This document shows positions 8,178 through 16,068 of a DNA stretch of 64,000 nucleotides, piece after piece. Position 1 is the stretch's first letter, and each line of letters opens with the position of its first letter. Under the pieces are notes generated by a model. That model searched no databases, had not been told where the DNA came from, and saw nothing but the letters and a program-made list of their open reading frames with translations. The position numbers were made by a program, and so were the translations under genes. The stretch is from contig CAVVOI010000012.1 in the NCBI GenBank assembly GCA_963749825.1, forward strand, positions 372,001-436,000. The letters run 5' to 3'. This DNA is from UBA11865 sp963749825 (GTDB lineage Bacteria; Chloroflexota; Anaerolineae; Promineifilales; Promineifilaceae).

Positions 8178-9329
8178 CTACTCGATCTCCTGGTCATAGA
8201 TATCGCCTTCGATTTCTACCAGGTGTGAAATCACATTTCCGCTCCAACCCTGCTGCGCATACTCATCAATGCGCTTGATGACGCGAACCGGCTGGCCTTC
8301 CGCAAAATTGTATTCATTAAAATCAAAGTAGACATCAGACGGTGCAATTAAGGATTTAAAGCGATAGTGCTTATTGGTCAAGTCCGATATGGTTTGGAAA
8401 AAGGTCGCTGAGTCGCCATACGTTTCCGTCGGATCGGTCAGCGCAGCAACGAGTTGCTTGATCAGCTCGCGGTCTTCTTCTGGCCCCGGCAAGCCCGCCG
8501 GCATGGCGACATTGCCCAGCGCGGAGTACATGAATCCATAAGCAGTGGGGGCGTCATTCCCTCTAGGCTGCGGCAAATTACGCAAGAAATAGTCGGCGCG
8601 CACAAAGCGATCGGCGCCGGACCAGCTTGCGGGAAGATCCTCCGCAGGCGTGTTCTTATACTTGGCCGCGTTTTCCAATTCCTCTTGATAAGAGGGTGGG
8701 TTTGTCATGATGCGGTATTCCTCACCATGGAAAATAGTCAATTTGCCTCCTGTAATCTCCACGATGGCCGAATCACCAGTAGCATCTGCCATAGCCAGAT
8801 GTTTAGGCGTTGCATAGCTATATCCGGAACCCTTTTCACCCTGAATGGAAACGGTGTAGACTTCCTTCCTGATAGCCTCCACGGCATCGGCAACCCTAGC
8901 AAATTTATCGAGCACAAAGCTAACCCAATGGTCTTCGTCAAGCTCTTTATTTTTGTCGTCGGGCGCGACTGTTTGGTTGGGGTCTCCGTCAAGGTAATAG
9001 AGCGTGCGGGCGGTCAGTCCAGCCTCGTTCATGCCGTCATTGGGAAAACGGTTATTGGCATAAACAGCGACGCTGCCATATTTAACTGTCCAGTCTATTG
9101 ACTGGGTTTTCTTTTCCTTATCAGCCGTCCCCCACCGTTTCACACCATGAGGCGTCACAACCATAGTCGGGTGTGATGCAGTCACAAAATCTTCATTACG
9201 GCCGACGATTTTCAAATCAGGGTTTGTGTTCCAGAAAATGCGCGTGCAGGCATTCACCAATCGCGCAAGAATCATGACGACAACCGACATGAATGCTAGA
9301 TTTCCTACGAACCCGGCTATTTTTCTCAT
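8178..9329 (-). CDS. Linear amide C-N hydrolase (choloylglycine hydrolase / penicillin V acylase family)
   Basis: An Ntn hydrolase of about 383 residues. The ATG at 9329 is preferred because GGAGG lies eight bases upstream; an in-frame GTG at 9344 is less likely. Residues 1-27 form a signal peptide ending LVNA, and Cys28 of 'CTRIFW' becomes the N-terminal nucleophile after cleavage, as in bile salt hydrolases and penicillin V acylases. 'GRNEDF' and 'NDGMNEAGL' carry conserved substrate-pocket residues. The protein acts outside the cytoplasm. The substrate may be an N-acyl amide such as a bile salt, an acyl-homoserine lactone or penicillin V; sequence alone does not decide. Confidence 0.88.
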   Translation of the reverse strand: MRKIAGFVGNLAFMSVVVMILARLVNACTRIFWNTNPDLKIVGRNEDFVTASHPTMVVTPHGVKRWGTADKEKKTQSIDWTVKYGSVAVYANNRFPNDGMNEAGLTARTLYYLDGDPNQTVAPDDKNKELDEDHWVSFVLDKFARVADAVEAIRKEVYTVSIQGEKGSGYSYATPKHLAMADATGDSAIVEITGGKLTIFHGEEYRIMTNPPSYQEELENAAKYKNTPAEDLPASWSGADRFVRADYFLRNLPQPRGNDAPTAYGFMYSALGNVAMPAGLPGPEEDRELIKQLVAALTDPTETYGDSATFFQTISDLTNKHYRFKSLIAPSDVYFDFNEYNFAEGQPVRVIKRIDEYAQQGWSGNVISHLVEIEGDIYDQEIE

Positions 9330-9381
9330 GTTTTTGACCTCCACTTTGGTATCAACGTCATATTTGACATTTTTGCATTAA

Positions 9382-10422
9382 TTATTCAGGGCGGGTCATC
9401 CCATAAGTCCCAAATCCCAGATCTTCCATGCTATCTATTAAGAGCTGGATTAGGTACATACCATTATGAGCATATCCTCCCTGGTTTGATGTGCTGTATT
9501 GGTAATTGTAAGCAGCTTTCAATAGCTGGGGCGTCCAGGTTGAATAGGCTTCACCGTCTCTGTCCTGGAATCGACCATCCACAAAATCAATTGCATCCAC
9601 ACCCTCGGTAGCAAGGGCATAAATTTTCATGCCGGCTAAGAGCCTGTTCTGCAACGTTTCAATCTCAGCATTTAACCCTTCATTAGTATCGCCATCACCA
9701 TCATAGTCGCTGCGGCTGGCCCGAATTCCGGCTAAATCATCAACTGATCGCACGCCTAAATGACAAACGCTGCATTGCTGTGGATCTATCTGCAGTGTGT
9801 GCGCATCATGACATTCAACACAGTTCTCAAACTGCAAAACATGGGTATTGAAACCAACATATAACTTATCTGGATATTCATAACCCCCTCGGGCTTCAGT
9901 ACCGTATAGAGTGGGCCCGACGGGGTTGTTGTGAAGCCGGGGTAAGCTCAAATCGGCACTCACCTGGTTTGGTTCCACATCCACGGCGGCCAAGGCTTCA
10001 TTTACACTAACGATAGAAGCCCTGCCCTGATGACATTCGAAACAATTCGCATTTTTCCCTAAGTTGGTGAGTTCTTGACCAGAAGGCATGACCGCTTGAG
10101 TTTTATGCTGGGTGAACTCGCTATGACAGGCATCACATTTTACCGATTGATCCGTAGGCACTGGCTGCGTAACCTCACCTACCGTGCTGCCATTGGCCCC
10201 ATTGAACTCCAGATACCCAGGCGTTGAATGGCATTTTGCGCATCTTTCTGAAACCTCATCCTCGAAATGTACAGAACTGTCGGTAGCATGCACTGACCCT
10301 TCCCATACTGCTTCATGTTCTTCTCTTGAGGCCTCCGCCGCACTACAGGCGACCAGGACAACACTGAATATGACAAGAATGATGGGCAAAGAAAGGCGAT
10401 GATGGTTCTGGAATCTCATCAT
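9382..10422 (-). CDS. Five-heme c-type cytochrome lipoprotein
   Basis: A 346-residue exported protein. The signal peptide ends in the lipobox LVAC, so Cys26 should be lipidated and the protein anchored on the outer face of the membrane. Five CXXCH heme-c motifs follow: CAKCH, CDACH, CFECH, CVECH and CSVCH, with extra His residues as possible axial ligands. The role is extracytoplasmic electron transfer; NapC/NrfB-like or octaheme-like partners are not present. GGAGGG precedes the ATG. It sits between the Ntn hydrolase and a dehydrogenase on the same strand. The C-terminal 100 residues lack hemes and are unassigned. Confidence 0.85.
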   Translation of the reverse strand: MMRFQNHHRLSLPIILVIFSVVLVACSAAEASREEHEAVWEGSVHATDSSVHFEDEVSERCAKCHSTPGYLEFNGANGSTVGEVTQPVPTDQSVKCDACHSEFTQHKTQAVMPSGQELTNLGKNANCFECHQGRASIVSVNEALAAVDVEPNQVSADLSLPRLHNNPVGPTLYGTEARGGYEYPDKLYVGFNTHVLQFENCVECHDAHTLQIDPQQCSVCHLGVRSVDDLAGIRASRSDYDGDGDTNEGLNAEIETLQNRLLAGMKIYALATEGVDAIDFVDGRFQDRDGEAYSTWTPQLLKAAYNYQYSTSNQGGYAHNGMYLIQLLIDSMEDLGFGTYGMTRPE

Positions 10423-10458
10423 GAAATGTCCCTCCGAACTGTATTAAGTAGAGAATGA

Positions 10459-11226
10459 CTATAAACCGGGACTAAACTGCATCATGCCCCCATCGATGAC
10501 AAAGGTCGTAGCTGTGCTGTAGCTGGCGGCATCAGAGGCTAACCAGGCCACCAGGTTCGCAACCTCGTCCGAGGTTCCCATGCGCGCTAAGGGAATCACC
10601 GCTTCCAATTTGTCACGTAATCCGCTGTTGGCCATTGTTTGCTCGTTTATGGGCGTGGTAATAGCCCCAGGGGCGACATTGACCACAGTGATATTATGTT
10701 CGGCCAATTCAACCCCTGCATTCCGAGCCAACATGCGCATGCCACCCTTCGATAGACAGTAGGGCGAATTGCCCGGCATGGGCCAATCTTCATGAATAGA
10801 GCTGATATTGATGATCCGCCCGCCTCCACCCTGAGCGATCATCTGCCGGGCGGCAAACTGCGTTCCAAAAAAGGCGCTCTTGAGGTTGACATTCAATACC
10901 CGATCGTACTCAGCTTCGGTTGTGTCCAAAGTCGATGTTCGGGTTTCAATGCCAGCATTGTTGACCATGATATCCAGCCGACCATGTGTCTGGACGGTTT
11001 CATCTACCAGGTTCTGTAAATCGGCCAGCTTGCTGACATCTGCATGGATAGCAATAGCTCGACCCCCGTTGGCAGCGATTTTATGTTGGGTTTCTTCGGC
11101 CGCGGCACGATTGGAGCGGTAGTCAATTGTGATGGCTGCTCCAGCCGCAGCCAGTGCAATAGCGATGGCTTTGCCAATACCACTGGAGCTACCGGTTACG
11201 ATAGCGACCTTACCATTTAATGTCAT
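10459..11226 (-). CDS. SDR-family oxidoreductase, glucose 1-dehydrogenase-like
   Basis: A 255-residue classical short-chain dehydrogenase. It has the TGSSSGIG cofactor loop at residues 10-17, 'NNAGIE', and the catalytic set Ser in 'INISS' and Tyr-Lys in 'YCLSK'. It ends in the family's 'ATTFVIDGGM' motif. Closest by pattern to glucose 1-dehydrogenases, though many SDRs share it. A lactonase gene lies 37 bp upstream on the same strand, so the pair could oxidise a sugar to its lactone and then hydrolyse it. AAGGAG nine bases before the ATG is a good RBS. Confidence 0.88.
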   Translation of the reverse strand: MTLNGKVAIVTGSSSGIGKAIAIALAAAGAAITIDYRSNRAAAEETQHKIAANGGRAIAIHADVSKLADLQNLVDETVQTHGRLDIMVNNAGIETRTSTLDTTEAEYDRVLNVNLKSAFFGTQFAARQMIAQGGGGRIINISSIHEDWPMPGNSPYCLSKGGMRMLARNAGVELAEHNITVVNVAPGAITTPINEQTMANSGLRDKLEAVIPLARMGTSDEVANLVAWLASDAASYSTATTFVIDGGMMQFSPGL

Positions 11227-11263
11227 GACTTAAAACTCCTTTCTCTCTTAGTTATGTGAAACG

Positions 11264-12367
11264 CTAATGCGGTGCAAATTGCAGGCAAACAGGGGAAGGT
11301 ATTTGATTTGATTCCCCAGTCGGTGTTAACGCTCCGTCTTCCGAATTTATGCGGAAAACAACCACTGAATCACTGTTCTGGTTGGCTGCCAAAAGATATT
11401 TCCCGGTAGGGTCAAGGGCAAAGTTGCGTGGCTCCTTACCTTGTGTTGGCTCGTGCCCTACCAGGGTCAGCCGTCCTGTCTCCGCATTCACCGCGAAGAT
11501 AGCGATGCTATCATGACCACGATTGGAGGCATAGAGGATTCGGCCGTCAGCATTCGGCAGGAAATGGATATCAGCGCCGGCGCTAAAAGCGGTGAAATCA
11601 TCAGGACGCGTGGAAATGGTCTGAATATGTTGGGCTTGACCCAGCGAGCCATCATAAGCGAAAACAAGGATGGTGGAGGCGCATTCGGTTACGACATAGA
11701 GGAAGTTTCCGTGGGGATGAAAAGTCATATGTCGCGGTCCACTGCCGGCAGGTACGGAGATGAAGGCCGGGTCATGGGGCACCAGTTTCCCATTCTGGTC
11801 ATCAAAACCATAAACCAGGATCTGGTCAGTGCCTAGGTCCGCAGAAAGAAGGAACTGACCGGATGGGTCAGGAAGAATGCTGTGGGCATGTGGCCCGTCC
11901 TGTCGCGGGTCAGGTCCAGAGCCATGATGCTGCTTGTGGTCAGACGCCGGCAGCAGTTCACCGTTTTTTTGCACTGGAAATACGTCGACATTGCCCGTGA
12001 TGTAATTGGCCACAAAAGCGTAGCGACCATTTTGATCCGTACTAACATAAGCTGGTGCCAGCCCCCCTGTTAGCTGCTTGTTCAGGAAAGCGAGATCTCC
12101 CGTCGCGGGATCGATGGCAAATGCACTTACGGTGCCACTAATTTCCTCCTCGCGGGTCAATTCATTCACCGCATAAAGAAATTTCCCGCGTGGTTCGACC
12201 GTTACAAATGAGGGGTTAACCACCCCGATCATTGTTGACTGATGACGTAACTTGCCGTTTTCCGGATCAAACTGATAAACGTAAATACCTTCTGCATGAC
12301 CATCGACATGTGATTCATGCCGCGTGTAAGTACCGATATAGAGCGTTCTAAACTTTGAGTTAGGCAT
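11264..12367 (-). CDS. Lactonase family protein (6-phosphogluconolactonase YbhE-like beta-propeller)
   Basis: A 367-residue seven-bladed propeller of the YbhE/carboxy-cis,cis-muconate cyclase family. Each blade has a 'YA.N' or 'LLAAN' signature: 'KFLYAVNEL', 'YAFVANYITGNV', 'FLLSADLGTD', 'FLYVVTECAST', 'ILYASNRGHDSIA', 'YLLAANQNSDSVVV'. There is a 'GSGPRHMTFHP' active-site loop. There is no signal peptide, so it is cytoplasmic. The expected reaction is hydrolysis of a sugar lactone. It lies directly upstream of the SDR dehydrogenase, which would supply the lactone. A long AT-rich spacer separates it from the microprotein gene upstream. Confidence 0.88.
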   Translation of the reverse strand: MPNSKFRTLYIGTYTRHESHVDGHAEGIYVYQFDPENGKLRHQSTMIGVVNPSFVTVEPRGKFLYAVNELTREEEISGTVSAFAIDPATGDLAFLNKQLTGGLAPAYVSTDQNGRYAFVANYITGNVDVFPVQKNGELLPASDHKQHHGSGPDPRQDGPHAHSILPDPSGQFLLSADLGTDQILVYGFDDQNGKLVPHDPAFISVPAGSGPRHMTFHPHGNFLYVVTECASTILVFAYDGSLGQAQHIQTISTRPDDFTAFSAGADIHFLPNADGRILYASNRGHDSIAIFAVNAETGRLTLVGHEPTQGKEPRNFALDPTGKYLLAANQNSDSVVVFRINSEDGALTPTGESNQIPSPVCLQFAPH

Positions 12368-12499
12368 AATAATGGTTCTTATTCCTTAATGGTTCAATTT
12401 ATGCTGCCAAGGAACGGAATCTTAATAAACAACGAAGTTGTCTCCTTACCGCTCCTCAAGGCTGACCATGCAATTCCGTATACTATTAAATCGTCAGTC

Positions 12500-12589
12500 C
12501 TAGGTGACCACAAAGGCAAAGAGGATGGCCGCAAGAACCAGTAAACCAACGAGAATAGCAGCAAATCTTTTCACGATGATGTGATGCAT
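12500..12589 (-). CDS. 29-residue single-span membrane microprotein
   Basis: A short ORF starting 12 bases after the stop of the flavocytochrome gene, with AGGTGAG six bases before its ATG. The peptide begins MHHIIVKRF and continues as one hydrophobic helix (AAILVGLLVLAAILFAFVV) before the stop. The basic N-terminus and hydrophobic remainder predict a single membrane span with the N-terminus inside. Position and RBS suggest co-translation with the ferric-reductase-like protein, as with small accessory subunits of respiratory membrane enzymes. Function is inferred only from place and shape. Confidence 0.6.
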   Translation of the reverse strand: MHHIIVKRFAAILVGLLVLAAILFAFVVT

Positions 12590-12601
12590 GGAAAACTCAC
12601 C

Positions 12602-13951
12602 TTAAACCATATCAAATCGTTCTGTTAAAACATTCTGTGGGGGGACACCTAAGGCAGGGAGCGCTTCTTCCATTGCATCCATCAGCGCTGGCGGCCCACA
12701 TATCAAATATTTGAAAAACTTATACTGTTTAGCATAATCTGCCATGTGTCGTTTCATGACATCAGCATTTACAAATCCTGTTTCACCCTGCCAATCATCT
12801 TCAGGATGACTCAAAACGGGGACAAAAGTGAAATTCAACTTGTTCGACTGCTGCAATGCTTCGAACTCATCACGAAAGGTCATTTCAGCATAGGAGCGCG
12901 CCCCGTAAAAGAGGAAAACCTTCCGATTATCTTCGCGTTTGATCATCGTCTGAATCATGGAATGAAGGGGCGTTATCCCCACGCCACCACCGACAAAAAC
13001 ATAGCCCATTGCCTGTTCGCGATCAATCGAGAAAACACCGTGTGGACCATCCAACCACACTTTTTCTCCCGGCTGCAAATTGGGCACCACCTTACCCGAC
13101 CAATCCCCAAGATTTTTGATCGTGAAGCTCACCGTTCCAGACGGTTCAACATCGCCAGCTGAGGACATTGAAATCGGATGTTGGCCGACGCCGAAGGGGG
13201 TGCGGCCGCTCTTGATCCAAGAGAATTGACCCGGCTTAAAGTTAAATCCATCATGGTTGTCCGGCTTAAGTACCAACGTGCGCGCTTCGCCATATTCCTC
13301 ACGATTCTCAACCAACTCCCAGCGGCGGTTCCAATTGCGAATGGGCGTGTAGATTTTGTACCAACTAATTAAGCCGAGCACTAAAACCGCATATATAGCC
13401 CATACGATTTTCATTTCCAAAGTGGATGTGTAGCGGCCGATCAAGAAAATGTGTACCAGCGCAGCAAAGATGATAAACAGGGCGAAAAGACCATGCAGCA
13501 CGTACCAGATCTCATAGCGGATGCCCAACCGTTTGCGCCAGATAGAGGATATGATTAGCAGCAGTAATATGAATACCGCTGAGAATGCGGTAATGGTAGC
13601 GGTATTGGCACAACTGGAGAAGGGATTCAGCCAACAGTTTGCCGGATATCCAGAAATGATGAGCAGTATGGGGTGGGCCAGCACAAAACCCAGGGCAGCT
13701 ATGCCCATCGTGTTATGGAATAATTGAAGCGAATCCTCTCCAAACGGCTGCGCGGCGGCGTTAATGCGCGATATGAGCGCAAACTCCAAGCTCATGATCG
13801 AAAAACCGATGAAGCCAGCCGCGACCGCCACCTCTACCAGAAAGGGTTGTGCGGCACGTCCAGGATTTGATAAAGTCGCCGTTAACAGTGGAAGCAATAA
13901 CAAGAATAAGTAGAAACCATACCAAATAATTCCCCTAACAATCAAAATCAT
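12602..13951 (-). CDS. Ferric reductase-like transmembrane flavocytochrome with FAD/NAD(P) domain
   Basis: A 449-residue protein. The N-terminal half has six membrane helices of the ferric-reductase/NOX type, with paired His candidates for heme b in 'LFHNTMGIAALGFVLAHP' and 'YVLHGLFALFIIFAALVH'. The C-terminal half is a ferredoxin-NADP reductase fold: 'GQHPISMSS' binds FAD, 'GVGITPLHSMI' and 'LFYGARSYAEMTF' bind the nicotinamide, and 'YLICGPPALMDAMEEAL' closes it. It should move electrons from NAD(P)H across the membrane to heme. The start overlaps the glgX stop by four bases (ATGA), with AAGGAGG upstream, so translation is coupled. Confidence 0.87.
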   Translation of the reverse strand: MILIVRGIIWYGFYLFLLLLPLLTATLSNPGRAAQPFLVEVAVAAGFIGFSIMSLEFALISRINAAAQPFGEDSLQLFHNTMGIAALGFVLAHPILLIISGYPANCWLNPFSSCANTATITAFSAVFILLLLIISSIWRKRLGIRYEIWYVLHGLFALFIIFAALVHIFLIGRYTSTLEMKIVWAIYAVLVLGLISWYKIYTPIRNWNRRWELVENREEYGEARTLVLKPDNHDGFNFKPGQFSWIKSGRTPFGVGQHPISMSSAGDVEPSGTVSFTIKNLGDWSGKVVPNLQPGEKVWLDGPHGVFSIDREQAMGYVFVGGGVGITPLHSMIQTMIKREDNRKVFLFYGARSYAEMTFRDEFEALQQSNKLNFTFVPVLSHPEDDWQGETGFVNADVMKRHMADYAKQYKFFKYLICGPPALMDAMEEALPALGVPPQNVLTERFDMV

Positions 13952-16068
13952 ATCGCTGTGCCTCCTTGGCTGATGTTTTGTTCGATCAGGACGACTGCTG
14001 ACCGCGATGTTGCAGGATATTTGTATTGATTCTCGTCCAGCGACACCGGCGGTTCAGCGAAATCTGATGGAGATGGTTTCGCTGTGTCGACCAAACGTGC
14101 CCATCGACGTCCGGCCGGCAAGTCTGGTAACTGGAAGACAAGGGGTTCCCAATAGGCGTTGAGCATGATGTAGAGATGTTCATCATTGTCTTCGTCTTCG
14201 TAGTTAAACAGCTCAAAGGCAATGCTGTGGGACTGTTCGCCCCAATCCGGTTGGTGGAGGTGTATGCCATGCCACACAATGTTTGTGCCGCCGGGTTCGA
14301 ACCAGTAGGCACGATCGCGGAAAAGTTTGTTTCTCCGTCGAAAACAAAGCAAGCCGGAGACAAAGCGAAAGAGCGCCTGCTCCTCATCGACCTTGTCCCA
14401 ATCAAACCAGCTGATCTCATTATCCTGGCTGTAAGCGTTGTTGTTGCCGCCCTGCGTGTTTCGCACCTCATCTCCCATGAGAAACATCGGTCGCCCCTGC
14501 GACAGCAGGAGAATGGTGAAGAAATTGCGGATCTGGCGCTGGCGCAACGCGTCAATTTCTGGATCATCGGTTGGACCTTCCACACCGCAGTTCCAACTGT
14601 CGTTCTGATTGCTGCCGTCCTGGTTGCCTTCACCGTTGGCTTCATTGTGTTTATCGTTGTAGGAAACCAGATCATTGAGGGTAAAGCCGTCATGGGCAGT
14701 GATAAAGTTAACGCTGCGCATCGGATCCCGGTCCGGCAGAGAGAAGACCTGGGGACTGCCGCTAATGACATCGGCCAGATCGCGTATGACGCCAGCATCA
14801 CCCTTGACGAAGCGGCGCATAGTGTCCCGATAACGGCCGTTCCACACCGCCCATCTGTCACCAACGAACGAACCAACCTGATAGAGTCCAGCCGCATCCC
14901 AGGCTTCGGCAATGATCTTCGTACCGGCCAGCACAGGGTCGGAATCGATGTCCCACAGAAGGGGCGGAATCTGTAGAACTTGGTCGTCCTCGCCTCGATA
15001 CAGTACCGAAGCCAGATCGAAGCGAAAACCATCGACGTGCATCTCCTGCACCCAATAGCGCAGGCTGTCCATGATCATGCGGCGCACCACCGTGTGATTG
15101 CCGTTGAGCGTGTTGCCCACCCCGCTGTCGTCAACATATTCAGCCCGGTTGGACGGATCAAGTAGATAGTAAATTTGATTATCGATGCCACGCAACGACA
15201 ACGTGGGACCGTCGTAGCCGTCCTCAGCCGTATGATTATAGACAACATCCAAGATAACCTCGATGCCTGCTCGGTGAAGCGCCTTGACCAAGTCACGGAA
15301 CTCATCGACAGGTCCCAGCCAATCCTGGCTTGAACTGTAGCCGCGATGGGGTGCAAAAAAGGTCACCGGTTCATAGCCCCAATAATTGGGTCGATCCCCT
15401 GGCGCAGACTGGCGGTCAAACTGGAAAACAGGCATCAGTTCAACGATCTGCACGCCTAGCAGTTGGAGATAGGGAATCTTTTCAATCAAGCCTGCATATG
15501 TGCCTCGTGTTACGTCAGGCAAGCTGGAACTGGGATGTTTGGTGAAACCACGCACATGCATTTCGTAAATGGCCGACTCATTGAAATCGCGCCGCAACGG
15601 CCGATCGCCTTCCCAATCATATGCAGCGGGATCGACGACGACGCTCTTCATTGCCTGAGCACAGTTCTCCACGCCATGTTGAGATGCAACCCCCCGATCG
15701 TACGAGTCGTCAACGACCGCACGCGCATAGGGATCGAGCAGCACCTTGGATGGATCGAAGCGCTGTCCATCCTGAGGAACGTAAGGGCCGCTGATACGAT
15801 AGCCGTAGAGCTGTCCGGCCTTGAGCCCGGACACAAAGATGTGCCAATAAGAACCGGTGCGATTCGTTTGTGGATCCAGCCGGAAGACGGCAGAAGGCTC
15901 TGCCGTATCAGGGCGATCAAACAGCAGGAGCTCAACGCCAGTTGCATGATAGGAGAAGAGGGCGAAGTTAACGCCGCTCCCTCCCACACTGGTATCCGCC
16001 ACGGTTTTCACCGTGGCGCCAAGCTGATCTGGCAAACCCAGACCGGTATCAAGCATTTTTGTCATCAT
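13948..16068 (-). CDS. glgX: Glycogen debranching enzyme GlgX (GH13 isoamylase type)
   Basis: A 706-residue enzyme with an N-terminal CBM48-like domain ('GVNFALFSYHATGVELLLFD', 'WHIFVSGLKAGQLYGYRISGPY') and a GH13 barrel. Conserved regions are 'VILDVVYNHTAE', 'DGFRFDLASVL' (catalytic Asp), 'IIAEAWDAAG' (catalytic Glu) and 'NFITAHDGFTL' (transition-state Asp). It hydrolyses alpha-1,6 branches of glycogen or limit dextrins in the cytoplasm. Length fits the 650-720 residues usual for GlgX. It overlaps both neighbours: 20 bp with the GH63 gene upstream and four bp with the flavocytochrome downstream, so all three belong to one operon. Confidence 0.95.
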   Translation of the reverse strand: MMTKMLDTGLGLPDQLGATVKTVADTSVGGSGVNFALFSYHATGVELLLFDRPDTAEPSAVFRLDPQTNRTGSYWHIFVSGLKAGQLYGYRISGPYVPQDGQRFDPSKVLLDPYARAVVDDSYDRGVASQHGVENCAQAMKSVVVDPAAYDWEGDRPLRRDFNESAIYEMHVRGFTKHPSSSLPDVTRGTYAGLIEKIPYLQLLGVQIVELMPVFQFDRQSAPGDRPNYWGYEPVTFFAPHRGYSSSQDWLGPVDEFRDLVKALHRAGIEVILDVVYNHTAEDGYDGPTLSLRGIDNQIYYLLDPSNRAEYVDDSGVGNTLNGNHTVVRRMIMDSLRYWVQEMHVDGFRFDLASVLYRGEDDQVLQIPPLLWDIDSDPVLAGTKIIAEAWDAAGLYQVGSFVGDRWAVWNGRYRDTMRRFVKGDAGVIRDLADVISGSPQVFSLPDRDPMRSVNFITAHDGFTLNDLVSYNDKHNEANGEGNQDGSNQNDSWNCGVEGPTDDPEIDALRQRQIRNFFTILLLSQGRPMFLMGDEVRNTQGGNNNAYSQDNEISWFDWDKVDEEQALFRFVSGLLCFRRRNKLFRDRAYWFEPGGTNIVWHGIHLHQPDWGEQSHSIAFELFNYEDEDNDEHLYIMLNAYWEPLVFQLPDLPAGRRWARLVDTAKPSPSDFAEPPVSLDENQYKYPATSRSAVVLIEQNISQGGTAI

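Noticed and set aside
14176..14976. 266-codon plus-strand frame inside glgX
   Set aside because: It lies antisense to the conserved GH13 core, has no RBS and no protein-like motifs.
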